Source: Procambarus clarkii (Eukaryota > Arthropoda > Malacostraca > Decapoda > Cambaridae). Taken from it: a stretch of DNA of 64,000 nucleotides. This document shows, in pieces, positions 45,961 to 56,033 of this stretch (positions are counted from its first letter, which is position 1; every line of letters starts with the position of its first letter). The position numbers and the translations under genes were made by a program. Under the pieces are notes generated by a model. That model saw only the letters and a list, made by a program, of their open reading frames with translations. It was not told where the DNA came from and did no database searches. Location: contig NC_091198.1 in the NCBI RefSeq assembly GCF_040958095.1, positions 34,190,689-34,254,688 on the forward strand, written 5' to 3'.

Positions 45961-47288
45961 TGTAACACTGTAAAAGTGTTTGGGTTAGTTTATTTAAAAT
46001 ATATATAGAGTACACGAGTCACAGACAAGGATCTGAGAGGCGCCAGTTGTCTGCCTGAGATCTCACACCTCTAACCGTTAATGACCCCAAGTGACCTGAG
46101 GTCAGATCATGATAATTTCACCTTGCTTCCGCTAAGCGTATAATTGGAGCCGGGTAGCCTTCAAACATGCCGACGTTTAAGGAGTGGCTTGGTAGTGCCG
46201 GAGGCTATCTACTTGTGGGCGGAGTTAGCTACTAGGTTCCCCAATATAAACTCGGAGAGCTATCCAGCAAAAAGCATTAACAGACAGAGCAGCAGACGAG
46301 CCAGGAGAGCAGAGAGAAGACAGCCCTATCAGGGAGGCTGTCGGCCGGCAGGGCGGGAGTCTCTGTCAACTACAGACCCCCCCCCCTCTCTATCCAGCTA
46401 TAGGCAGAGACACTTGGTGAGTTGAGCATTAAGGTGACTTGTCGTGTTTTACAAGTGTTGTGTGACGATCAGGGGCAGTCAAGTTGTAGGGTTCTCGAAT
46501 TCTTGGATGATGACTCACTTTGCATATTAAACTGGAACATTTTAATTGGATTGCTAAATTATGATACTTAATGTGAAATATAATTGTTGAATTTATCATT
46601 TAAATGGACTTTATTTTGTTCCCTAGAGATTTGAGTTGAGGTGAGAAAGCTTCTGTGGTTACTGGTTTCATGGTTTAGAATGAGTACATGATAAAGATGG
46701 GAACTACTAATAATGAACTCATGATAACATCCTTTGAGAATTTTGTGATACAGGCAAGTTCCATTCCTTGTCTTGTATGTAATGATCATGAATGGATGGT
46801 GGCAGCATTTCGTCTTCTACTATCTACTCTTCTACTTCTACTATCTACTCTTCTACTTCTACCTATCTACACCTCTCCCTCCACCCTTCTCTAAACTCTC
46901 ACTTTCAACTAATGACCCTCCTTGCCCCTCCCACCTCTCTGCCTCTCACCTCAAACCCTCACTAATTACTTCACTATTCATTTCTTTCCTTTCGTTTTCT
47001 CTTATACGTTTGTGGCAGTGATTATGTATTCTAGAGTTCTCTCTAGAGTTTCGGGTAGCTGATCAAGTGACGGCGCCTTGTAGTCGTAGCACCTAGGTAG
47101 TCAAATACCTAGGTTACAAGGTGTTGAACGAGAGAGGCTGCCTTAGGAACTCTGGGAGTGCTCTAGAATAGTTAGCTAACTGGGGACGGGATAACGGACT
47201 AGAGAGAGCTGTTTCCCCCGGCCTCGTTAGTTAACTGGGGGGTGGAATAATGGACAAGATAGAGCTATTTCCCCCACCCCCCGTTACA
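45961..47288 (+). repeat. LTR 3 of the tandem array, diverged at its 3' end
   Basis: 1328 bp. The first 920 bp or so match LTRs 1 and 2, but from about 46886 on there are roughly 20 differences in 400 bp (for example CTTCTCTAAACTC versus CCTCTCTCAACTC, and a shorter G run at 47238). It ends CCGTTACA and is followed by CCAG. Confidence 0.8.
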
Positions 47289-47923
47289 CCAGTGTAAATA
47301 CATAGGTCCGAGAAATATAGGGTTGTTTGATGTTTCCTTTTGTATTACATTTGTGTTCTTGTAAACAATTGTCGATAGATAACAAGGGCCAAGATTGAAG
47401 GTCCTGTCTACACCGATGACAAAAGGGTTGTCTTTTCCGGCAGCACACAAATGTTGCTTGAAATCTTCCAATTGCTCCTTGGAATATAATACCACACAGG
47501 GAACTTTGTTCTGTTTATGAATTATCTCCTTTACATATTCATGACCATTTAACATGCAAATTACAGTTAAAAGATCATCTGCAACATTGTGCCTATGGAT
47601 AGGCTTACATTCCTTTTTCCTCTCATTGTATTTTTTATTCCTTATTTGCTTGAAGTCTCGTGGGGCTAAATCTGAATCTTCCATGAGCATATTTTGATAA
47701 ACCTCTTGCGGAGGATGGCTCTTATAACCATCTCCCCTATCTTTTCTAAAACTTCAGGCCTAGTCCGAATATATGGAATTGTTTTTTTGGAATTACCATG
47801 CATGGTAGCTCCTGTAAACTTGCCAGAGTATTCTACGATAGCTACACTCTGCATCTGTTTAATAACCGTTACTCTTTTTTCAAAGCATTCTTGACCTTTG
47901 AGGGCTGTGTAATACTTGTGCAT
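47289..47923 (-). pseudogene. MULE-type transposase, N-terminal part with first catalytic Asp
   Basis: Two overlapping minus frames (47923-47666 and 47690-47289). The first has KYYTALKGQECFEKRVTVIKQ and a conserved linker; the second continues APRDFKQIRNKKYNE, VCMLNGH-like text and PFVIGVDRTFNLGPCY with the first catalytic Asp. A frameshift near 47720 joins them. The frame runs to the LTR array with PIFLGPMYLHW and continues at 39164. The codons on both sides are continuous if the array and one CCAG are ignored. Confidence 0.75.
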
Positions 47924-48689
47924 GTTGATGATAGTATCTGGGGAGGGCTGTGGATCTAAGGGTAAATAAATTGTTTCTCATATATATCATCCGCAAACTT
48001 TTGTTAGTGTTCAATACATAGTAACTGTTCACTGTGGCAGTTTTAGCACTGTTCCACACTCCACAGTCGTCAGGAAAGTTATTTCGTATTTTGTCACCCC
48101 TATTAAGATTATGTGAATTGTCAACCACATAAAATGTGTCTTCTTTAGCTCCACGAGGGATCTCTTTAAACACATTGCGTTTCTCTTGCAAATGCCAATA
48201 GATTTCTTCTGCAAGTAAAAATCTTCCATTGTGCAGCTTACCAGAATTTTCAATCTCGATATCATTCAACAATTTTTGCTTCTTCAAAACAGGTCCTGTC
48301 TCTTCAGTGTCATAATATATTTTGGACACACAGGGCATAGAGTAATTTCCAATTGGAGTTGAAGTGTATACAATTTGTGCAGATGATGTTGATCGACCCA
48401 AACTTTGAGGTGTAGATGCAATAGTGTTTAATAACGGGGTACTATCTATGGATATGTGACCCAGTGGAGGCAATAACATTAATGGAACGAAATGGTTAGG
48501 TGTCCATATTTGTTCTCCTAGCTTAAGATTGCCGCTCCACATAATGTAAATGGGATCCTGCCTCACTTCACACCGAGGCAAAAATGCTCTATTGAGAATA
48601 GACATATATTTGTCAAAGAGGCCGTTGATAGCCGGGTACACAGATATTATTTCTCTACTTACAACAGAACTCGTGCATGCATTGTCCAA
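47880..48689 (-). pseudogene. OTU-domain end and vertnin-like middle region of the transposon protein
   Basis: The minus frame opens in the OTU fold (SREIISVYPAINGLFDKY) and reaches WTPNHFVPLM, where the His fits the OTU catalytic His. It then has KEDTFYVVDNSHNLNRGDK and DDCGVWNSAKTATVNSYYV, a block I associate with vertnin-like, transposon-derived proteins. A frameshift near 48685 separates it from the catalytic Cys segment upstream. Family naming of the middle block is from memory and less sure than the OTU call. Confidence 0.6.
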
Positions 48690-49036
48690 CCTGATGAATA
48701 CTCTCTAGGCAAGGCACAATTGAGACAAGCTTCTTCGAAATCGGGAGACGCTAGGTGTAATCTTGTATCCGCATTGTGTGTTATATACCAGTCCCATTGG
48801 TCTACAAGCTCAATAGTTGTCCTTGCTTTAATTTCTACTGATCTAGTCTCATCCCCACATACAGCAACTGAGATGGCATTAAATAAACAATTCCGATCTC
48901 CTTTAACACTAACTGGCATACGTGTGTTGCTCTTAGTACTTCCAACACGTCTAATAATTTCTGCAGCTGTAATGTCCTTCGAAAATTCGACATTTTCAGG
49001 AATCTTAATAGAATCAAAAGAACATGCAGTCCGCAT
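48659..49036 (-). pseudogene. OTU-type cysteine protease segment with catalytic Asp-Cys
   Basis: The minus frame encodes VKGDRNCLFNAISVAVCGDE, the classical OTU signature G-D-x-N-C-L-F with Asp and nucleophile Cys (C50 counted from 49036). It then has WYITHNAD and EEACLNCALPREYSSGWTMHA. OTU enzymes cut ubiquitin or ubiquitin-like chains. This frame is directly continuous with the PHD frame upstream except for one TAG (49046-49048). It runs out of frame near 48685, before the His block. Confidence 0.75.
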
Positions 49037-49045
49037 AAGTATTTT

Positions 49046-49312
49046 CTAACGACTGACTGCTATTTTCAGTTTCTCTATGCCTAAAGAAGCCGATTTCGCC
49101 AGGCGGGCTTGAGCCTGCTCAAAACAAAATTTGCCATGTGACTGGCAGCACCTGATACATCTTAATTTGTTTTTTGTGCGGTTAAGCTCAATCATGTGTT
49201 CAGTTGACAACTTCTGGCAATGTAAATGGTAGCGCAGATGACAAGTGCCGCACTGGACACTATGTGGGCCACAAGCATCTTGACAAACACCACATGAAGT
49301 AGCCTGAAACAA
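49046..49312 (-). pseudogene. PHD-finger segment of the transposon protein
   Basis: An acceptor-like TTCTTGTTTCAG precedes the minus frame at about 49304, suggesting an upstream exon. The peptide has CGVCQDACGPHSVQCGTC, YHLHC and LRCIRC, giving C-x2-C-x10-C-x2-C-x4-H-x2-C-x19-C-x2-C, a C4HC3 PHD zinc finger of the kind that binds histone tails. It ends in TAG at 49046-49048, and the OTU frame continues in phase after the stop. Upstream sequence is lost to the Penelope-like insertion. Confidence 0.7.
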
Positions 49313-49579
49313 GAAATTATCCTAAGAGTCAGTAATGGTAAATGTTCAAATGCCTCAGTTCAAGGAAACACCACTTTCAATTTAAATGGAATTCACCCAC
49401 AAATCCAGGCAACCCTGGAAAGCCTTAAAACACAGGTAAAGCAGAGAACCCATGGTAACCTTACAAAAACACACAGGGAGGCGCTACGCGCCCTTAAGGC
49501 TCGCCCAGACATTATAATTAAACCCGCGGATAAAGGCGGTACTGTAGTAGTCTGGAGAAAAACGAACTACACAAAGGAA

Positions 49580-50147
49580 ATGGTAAGGCACCTCTCAGAC
49601 GAGACGACTTACCAAAAAATACAGCAAGGCCACACAGCCCTGGAGAACGCCAGGACAAGGAGTAGAAACCTGGTCCTGAAATTCTTTAACAATAAACAAG
49701 CAAACTCAACAGGAGGTATACTTAGCTCAGCAGCAAGAGACTATTACCTTGCCTTTAAAGCAGAGCTTCCGAACCTATACCTCCTTCCTAAGATTCATAA
49801 AGATTTACACCCTCTTACAGGTACATGGCAGGGCAGACCAGTCCTTAGCGGTTGCAAAGCACCAACTCGCCCAATTGACTTGATCTGCACAGCATTACTA
49901 AACCCCCTTCTCTCTCTTTTAGATGAACGTCTGAAAGACACAACTGATCTTTTGCTGAAACTGAGGGATTTGAATGCAAGCAGAGGACCCGTCCCAGAGA
50001 ACACGACCCTGTTCACCCTTGACATAGTCTCCCTCTACCCAAGCATCCCCCAACGGGAGGCAGCGAGATTGGTCTCGACGTACTTCGACGACCATAAACA
50101 CCTCATACGCCAGCCCCTCAGAGACGCAGGAGTTTGGAGGCCCCCAT
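49580..50147 (+). pseudogene. Penelope-like reverse transcriptase, N-terminal half
   Basis: The frame is open from about 49330, upstream of the first Met at 49580, with QATLESLKTQVKQRTHGN and the diagnostic KPADKGGTVVVW block. From the Met it has YYLAFKAELPNLYLLPKIHKD and GTWQGRPVLSGCK, and ends at FTLDIVSLYPSIPQREAARL with the first catalytic Asp in TLDIVSLYP. Coding stops where the solo LTR begins (LRDAGV). Confidence 0.8.
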
Positions 50148-51350
50148 TGTTATAATATAAAATGGTGGGCTGCTATGGGGGAACTGGTACTACTAAGGGG
50201 TAAGGGTAGTTAGAAGACAGAGTATCAAATATGGGAGAGCTAAAAGGCCCGGCCCCCAAAATAAACTATCCACAGTAATAATAACTTGCTACTAGACCAT
50301 ATATGTCAGTCTAAGGGTTGATCAATGCACTCCCACACAGGAAGAAGGGACACTCTGTTCTAAGGTACTTATTTATTAACCCCTTAACAACCCCCCATAT
50401 ACACTCACACCAATAACAATAATAATAATAACTTTACCACACTACCTTACGTTAAAAGTCTTGGTCCACATAAGCAGGATACAAGGTTTTACACTGAGCA
50501 CAAGCTAGGGTAAAGCTCTACTATTGAATAACTTGAAGTTAGAGTCAGCTTAGGGGTAGGGGACCACGTGGTTCCAATGGGACCCCCTTTTGAATAACTA
50601 GTAATATAAACCCTAAAAACACCTACTACACACAAAATATAATACCCTACACATAGAACATGAGTATGCCAGATATTGAATAATGATGTGCTCAATATAC
50701 TTATCTTGAACAAGACACAGAAATAATGAAACGAAGAGGAAGGGTAGGAGGTTCCTGTCCACACCACGCCAGCTCAGAAAAAGATGGAGTCTCACCTCCT
50801 TCCCCACAGCTGCCGGCAGACTGCTCAACTAATCGTACCGCAGCCCTATACCAAGTTTACCTGGTTGATACCTGGTTGATGGGGTTCTGGGAGTTCGTCT
50901 ACTCCCCAAGCCCGGCCCGAGGCCAGGCTCGACTTGTGAGAGTTTGGTCCACCAGGCTGTTGCTTGGAGCGGCCCGCAGGCCCACATACCCACCACAGCC
51001 CGGTTGGTCCGGCACTCCTTGGAGGAATAAATCTAGTTTCCTCTTGAAAATGTCCTTGACATAGTCCTTGATGTCCTTGTCCTTGACCTTCGGGAAAATC
51101 TGAAGTTTACTCAGGTTTACTTTACAAATGATTAGAAAGTATTAGTAAGCAAAGTTGGTGCCTATGTTATTATTTAATAATCAACCCCCAGCTCAGTCTT
51201 TAAATGCTCTTTGAGAAACAATAATAGTCTTACGTCTGGCAGGGAAGATACAGACAATGACGCATAGGGTTGCATTCAGTTATACTATAGTTAAGTTTAA
51301 TAACTCAATTTTGACCTCTGGTTTCCACTAAAGAACCCAGGGTCGTAACA
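50148..51350. mobile_element. Solo LTR inserted in the Penelope-like element
   Basis: 1203 bp from TGTTATAATATAAAATGG to GGTCGTAACA, with TGTTA/TAACA inverted ends and an exact 5-bp duplication CCCAT (50143-50147 and 51351-51355). The Penelope reading frame continues on the far side. No internal coding domain, primer site or purine tract is present, so it is best read as a solo LTR. A SINE-like segment lies inside at about 50862-51130. Confidence 0.8.
50862..51130 (+). mobile_element. SINE-like repeat inside the solo LTR
   Basis: It starts CCTGGTTGATACCTGGTTGA and contains CCAGGCTCGACTTGTGAGAG and AGCGGCCCGCAGGCCCACAT, a sequence type I recognise as a common short interspersed repeat in decapod DNA. 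The 3' side has TGTCCTTGACATAGTCCTTG repeats. AAGTTTAC occurs on both sides (50850 region and 51110 region), a possible target duplication. No clear tRNA head is visible. Confidence 0.5.
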
Positions 51351-51355
51351 CCCAT

Positions 51356-52158
51356 CAAGGGCTCTCCTGGAGGAAGCGATTCTGCATGTCATGAGGGATA
51401 CAATTCTATCCTTCGATTCAGCAGCGTACAGACAAGTAAAGGGAACGGCAATTGGAGCATCAAGTAGTGTGGCTATAGCGGAAATCTTTGTTCACGTGGC
51501 CTTTGAGCACCAGAGAGCACTCCGCTCAGATAAACCAGAAGTGTACTTCCGTTATATTGATGATATTTTCGGTATAATGACTGGACAAGACACACTCCTC
51601 CAGTCTTTCTACGCCTGGACAAATACAGCCCACGAAAATCTGAAGTTCACCTTGGAGCAGAGTAAAACAGAGATAAACTTCCTGGATACGACAGTGTTCA
51701 TTGGCAGTGAGGACAGGCTCCTTCACACGAAGGCCTACTACAAGCCCACGAACCTGCACACGTATCTACGATACGACTCCAGTCATCCCTCCTCCTTGAA
51801 GAACTCCCTACCCTACTCCTTAGGTCTATGTTTGAAGAGGATAAACAGCCTTGAAGACACACTTGCTACTCAACTTCTAGACCTCTGGGACATGTTCTCA
51901 GCCAGAGGATACCCAGAACGAGTAATAGCAACGGCTAAAAACAAACTAGACCTGAAGACGAGGTCAGAGCTCCTCATACAGGCCCCCACTCCAGACCCTC
52001 AGTCGAGATGGATCCTCCCATCGCTGTATTTTAACGGCCTAGCAAGCCCTCTCCATAATGCCCTGACTGACATCTGGAACTGGCTGAGAAACACCTATGG
52101 GGATCACCCTTCTTGGCCTAGGTTTGCCCAAACACCTCCAATGCTGGCCTGGAGATGA
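51356..52158 (+). pseudogene. Penelope-like reverse transcriptase, C-terminal half
   Basis: Resumes with LEEAILHVMRDTILSFDS, then YRQVKGTAIGASSSVAIAEI, the catalytic motif VYFRYIDDIFGIM, KTEINFLDTTVF, YYKPTNLHTYLRYDSSHP and NSLPYSLGLCLKRI. These are RT motifs 4-7 and the thumb/linker of Penelope-like elements. It ends MLAWR then TGA. The GIY-YIG domain expected next is absent, as in EN-lacking relatives or after truncation. Confidence 0.8.
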
Positions 52159-52410
52159 GGAAAGTCACTTAAGGATCATCTAGTACATTCCTGCCTCCAC
52201 AGGACACACTGCCTTTAACCGAACCTGACACAGACCGATGGTGCAAGAGAATACCCCCTGGTTCCCTGGGTTGGGGCCACGAGGTTGAGAGGGCCCCCAC
52301 AACACAATGCCTAGGGCCATTTTGTTCCCCCTAGTGCACCTTATCCCCAAGAGCAGTTTTTCGGGCCGTGGGAAGAGCCTACTTTCAAAATAGTAATAGA
52401 AAGTCTCCCA

Positions 52411-53067
52411 ATGAAAAAGGCTGCCTATGATCCGACAATCCTAAGGCGCATAATAGAAGAGCAAATGTATAGCATAGCAGTAGCAGGAGCCACCCACATC
52501 TTCACAGACGGATCGGTGGACACAGAATATGAGAGTGCTGGCGCTGCTCTTTGCACGGCCAGCGTACAGGCATACTGGAGACTGGGAGGACTAGTATCAT
52601 CAACCCAAAGTGAGCTGTTTGCCATACAACTGGTATTTGCATATGTGATTGCACAAAACACTCAAAATGCATTCATACACACAGACTCAAAAGCTGCACT
52701 TCAAATACTAGGACAAAAACAGTGGAAAGATAATGTGGAAATAATTACCACTATTTTGTATCTTGGAGCAGTCGCTAAAGGCAAAGGACTCAACATAACT
52801 TTAAACTGGATCCCATCCCATATTGGAATCCCATTAAATGAAAAAGCTGATGAAATTGCTAAATTGGCAACTCGTCATCCAGTGATACATAAAACAATTC
52901 AACCCAGCCTAGAGAACATAAAAAACATCATCACCAAAAAACTCTCACATCTCAACAAAGCCTACCTGCACCAGAGAATAGCTGAAGGTTCACCATCTGC
53001 AACATGGTATCTTCAGGCAACCAAATTAGAAAGGTTAAATATCCCAAAAGGAATCCACAGGGAATAG
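52411..53067 (+). pseudogene. LINE RNase H domain
   Basis: Frame with HIFTDGSVDTEYESAG (first Asp), STQSELFAIQLVFA (Glu), AFIHTDSKAALQIL (Asp) and WIPSHIGIPLNEKADEIAK (His and last Asp), all RNase H catalytic positions in order. The domain removes RNA from the RNA-DNA hybrid during retrotransposition. The open frame reaches upstream to about 52340 (EEPTFKIVIESLP). A frameshift near 53040 leads into the C-terminal Cys/His block at 53004-53351 (CIFCQTVTEKPLLHYLLKC). Confidence 0.75.
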
Positions 53068-53401
53068 CAGTTAGGTTATATAGACTATGTCTAGGTTATA
53101 GATGCAGCTGGGAGATTGGTGAACCCCGACAGAGAGAGTGCATCTTCTGCCAAACTGTCACAGAAAAGCCATTACTTCACTATCTTCTGAAATGTGAAGC
53201 AACCAATGACCTTAGAAGAGCTTTAAGAGTTCCTGAATCATGCAGTGGCCACCCTGAAGCCATCAACACAGCCACTCTCCTGGTCAACAAAGGTGTTCAG
53301 CAGCTGGACACCCTCATAAAGACTGTGAAGCAGTATCTTCCCCCGCGATAACAGCTTGATGGTTAAATGGAAACTCAGAATACTGAGAAAAAAAAATTGT
53401 A

Positions 53402-53832
53402 CCACTTACGGGCTATTCATGCCCGTGCCACCTCTTGGGTGGCTTAATCTTCATCAATCAATCAATCTTCCTCATCACGACCATTTGGTCACCATTTGGT
53501 CCGGGAGACATCTCCCGTCACGCAGGGTGTAGTCGCACCACCACAGATCTCCAGTATCATCTATTGATACTGGTGATGGCTCAAAAGGGCCACCACTTAC
53601 GAGCTACTCATGCCCGTGCCACCTTTTGGGTGGCTTCATGTTCATCTTAACACATTCACTCAGGAGACATCTCCCGTCACGCAGGGTGCAGTCGCACCTC
53701 CACAGATCTCCAGTATCATCTATTGATACTGGTAATGGCTCAAAAGGGCCACCTCTTACGGGCTATTCATGCCCGTGTCACCTATTGGGTGGGCTTAATC
53801 TTCATCAATCAATCAATCTTCCTCATCACAAT
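53402..53832 (+). repeat. Tandem repeat in LINE 3' UTR
   Basis: About two and a half units of 160-190 bp (near 53402, 53590 and 53750). Each begins CCACNNCTTACGGGCTATTC and holds a hairpin-prone CAGTATCATCTATTGATACTG around 53550 and 53710. The tail has CAAT repeats. Confidence 0.75.
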
Positions 53833-53833
53833 T

Positions 53834-53880
53834 GACTTGAGAATGGTCCAGGACGGACCGAAACGTCGTCATCCCTTCAC
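53834..53880 (+). ncRNA. Degenerate hammerhead-ribozyme-like motif
   Basis: CTTGAGAATGGTCCAGGACG is followed by GACCGAAACGTCGTC. GGTCC pairs with GGACC as a stem, and GAAA follows it, as in hammerhead stem II. The 5' core reads TTGAGAA rather than the canonical CTGANGA, so activity is doubtful. Hammerheads are known in Penelope-like elements, which fits the neighbourhood, but linkage to the copy at 49330-52215 is not shown. Confidence 0.25.
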
Positions 53881-54020
53881 CTTCTAGTGTGTGGTCTGGT
53901 CAACAACCATTGGTAAAACTTTTATCATGCGTAAAATAACTTATTTACATTAAATAAGTTAACAATGCACTGTACTGGTTTGATTAACATGGCTTGAAGG
54001 TTAACATCCTGAGAATAACC

Positions 54021-54291
54021 TTTTTTTTTTTTTTTTTTTTGAGATATATACAAGAGTTGTTACATTCTTGTACAGCCACTAGTACGCGTAGCGTTTCGGG
54101 CAGGTCCCTGGAATACGATCCCCGCCGCGAAGAATCGTTGTTACAACCAAGTACACATTTTACTGTTGAGTTAAACAGAGGCTACAGTTAAGGATTTGCG
54201 CCCAGTAAATCCTCCCCGGCCAGGATACGAACCCATGACAAAGCGCTCGCGGAACGCCTGGCGAGTGTCTTACCACTACACCACGGAGACT
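54021..54291 (-). mobile_element. tRNA-headed SINE with LINE-derived tail
   Basis: On the minus strand it begins GTCTCCGTGGTGTAGTGGTA (A box) and has the B box GGGTTCGTATCCTGG. A unique middle follows, then GGACCTGCCCGAAACGCTAC and GTACTAGTGGCTGTACAAGA, and a poly(A) tail (poly-T at 54021-54040). The tail matches the 3' terminus of the CR1-like LINE at 2626-2680. The left arm shows the empty site (AATAACCTTGTATATT near 35210). No clear target duplication is seen against that empty site. Confidence 0.85.
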
Positions 54292-56033
54292 GTATATTAA
54301 ACTTAGTAAGTGTAACAAGGGTAAATGTAATAATGTGTAACTTCCAGAGAATAAGTCTAACAATGGGGCTATTACATTTTACATTAGTAAAAGTGCTACC
54401 TTCGGTAAAATGACAGTGTAATACTGTAACATTCTATGCGGTTAACATTTAATTGCCGGGAAAGGGGGGGCGCCAGACGGCCCCCCCCCCCTGATAGATT
54501 AAGCACTTGCCCAAAACTATGTGGCTTTACAATAATTGTAAGAACACCACTGTTATGTACTCTGACAAATCCAATGTACCTTCTTGTATATAACACAAAC
54601 AAATAGATAGTAATTTCTTCGGAAGAACAATATTGGATGAGAAGGGAGGATAGTAATTTACAGGATCCTCATGAAATGAATTGTTTGTGTATTTGCTATT
54701 TGTATCCATAGGCTAAAGCTGTTAGCTCTTGGATTCCGCCTTTCTAACCCTCTGCTGTCTAATGTACTGACTCCAGACCTAATTTTCTCTCGTATCTAGT
54801 ATTACACACACACATTCCCAGGATAAAGATTCAGAGAATTTAATTCCTTTCACATCACTAATCTGATGTCTTTCTGCTCACTTAAAAAGTCCTCTGTCAT
54901 ATATGGTGAAATAAACCCATCTGGCCTTGTTGCTTTCTATTGATAATAACTTTAGTCTACACAAACATGTGTGCTTGGGTAACATTTAAGAGACATTCTT
55001 AATGGTTCAACTATAGACGAATGTGATAGAAATGCTACTGGATTTTTGTGGTCTCAATTCTTACCTGATCTGAAATGTTAATTAAAATGTTTTAATGGTT
55101 ACTGGTAAAGTAGTAGTTCTGCTTAGAGCTAGCTATACGCTACTAATTTCAATTGAATACATTAATTCTAAAACATATTTTCATGTACTCAAAAGATCTT
55201 GAATTTATCAAGCGAGGAGTGAATGTAAATAATCTTCAAGGAATGAGTATGGGGTGCAAAATAAATTACTAATCACAGGATATGACACTATGATATTCGT
55301 GCTCTACTTTGGGGTAAATAAAATAATACATAATTGTTTTCAGAATATATACTTTAATAACAAATATTTGAAAAGATATTTAAAGTTGAAATATTTATCT
55401 TTAAAAAAGATAAAACCTCCTTGCATTACACAAGTATTGATGAAATATGACATATTTTCCGACTATAATGATGGCATTGAATGTAGTGTTCATGTGTCCG
55501 GATACCGGCGATTATGTAGTATTATTTATTTAAAAATATAATGCCTTTCACATAAATTATATATATTACTTGAAATGTAGCTACAGTAATGTCTACATCT
55601 CTGCCTTTCTTCTGACATATAAATCTTGAAGGTTAATTAGCATATATATGCATGTTAATTAGACAATTGATTTGCTGGTGTGTAGCTCTCCCCACACCCA
55701 GAGCGGGTCCATGTATTTTCCCAAAGCTATATCCATAGTTACCTAGTGCTACTCCAGCCTTCTAGCATTACACAAGTAATGAAGATATGACATATTTACC
55801 CCCTATAATGATGTTATTGAATGTATATCACACTACACACACACACACACCCAGAGCGAGTCCATGTATAGCGAACGCATACCAGTGAATAATCATCAGC
55901 ATCTATATAACAAAACTATTGTCCCATGGAGTTAATTTCACTTCCAGACACCTATTTTTCAATACAATTTCAATATTTTCTGGCTATTTATGCTAAATAT
56001 TATTGTAACTATGCATTATTGTAGTTTATACTA

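Larger units (their letters stand above)
39165..47288 (+). mobile_element. Non-autonomous LTR retrotransposon in tandem: LTR-internal-LTR-internal-LTR
   Basis: Three LTRs (39165-40494, 42563-43892, 45961-47288) alternate with two internal regions (40495-42562, 43893-45960). The repeat offset is exactly 3398 bp. LTRs run TGTAACACTG to CCGTTACA. A primer-site-like TGGCAGCGG follows LTR1 after four bases, and a purine tract precedes LTR2. The 4-bp duplication CCAG (39161-39164 and 47289-47292) flanks the whole array, so it entered once and then expanded. No gag or pol domain is found, so it depends on helpers. It splits the MULE transposase gene. Confidence 0.85.
49330..52215 (+). mobile_element. 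Penelope-like element, split by a solo LTR and lacking GIY-YIG nuclease
   Basis: Two reverse transcriptase pieces, 49330-50147 and 51356-52158, are in register once the solo LTR at 50148-51350 is removed. Hallmarks are IIKPADKGGTVVVWRK, LYLLPKIHKD, RPVLSGCKAPTRP, DIVSLYPSIP and FRYIDDIFG. After a TGA at 52156-52158 the frame reads on for about 15 codons and then the similarity stops. No GIY-YIG endonuclease is found. The element lies in the region of the large inverted-arm structure. Confidence 0.8.
52300..53832 (+). mobile_element. RNase-H LINE of a second family, 3' part only
   Basis: The fragment has an RNase H frame (52411-53067), a Cys/His tail (53004-53351) and a 3' UTR with tandem repeats ending in CAAT units (CATCAATCAATCAATC). 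It differs in sequence from the 6766-13059 family. The RT and everything upstream are missing, as expected for 5' truncation. The junction with the Penelope-like element lies about 52215-52300. Confidence 0.7.
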
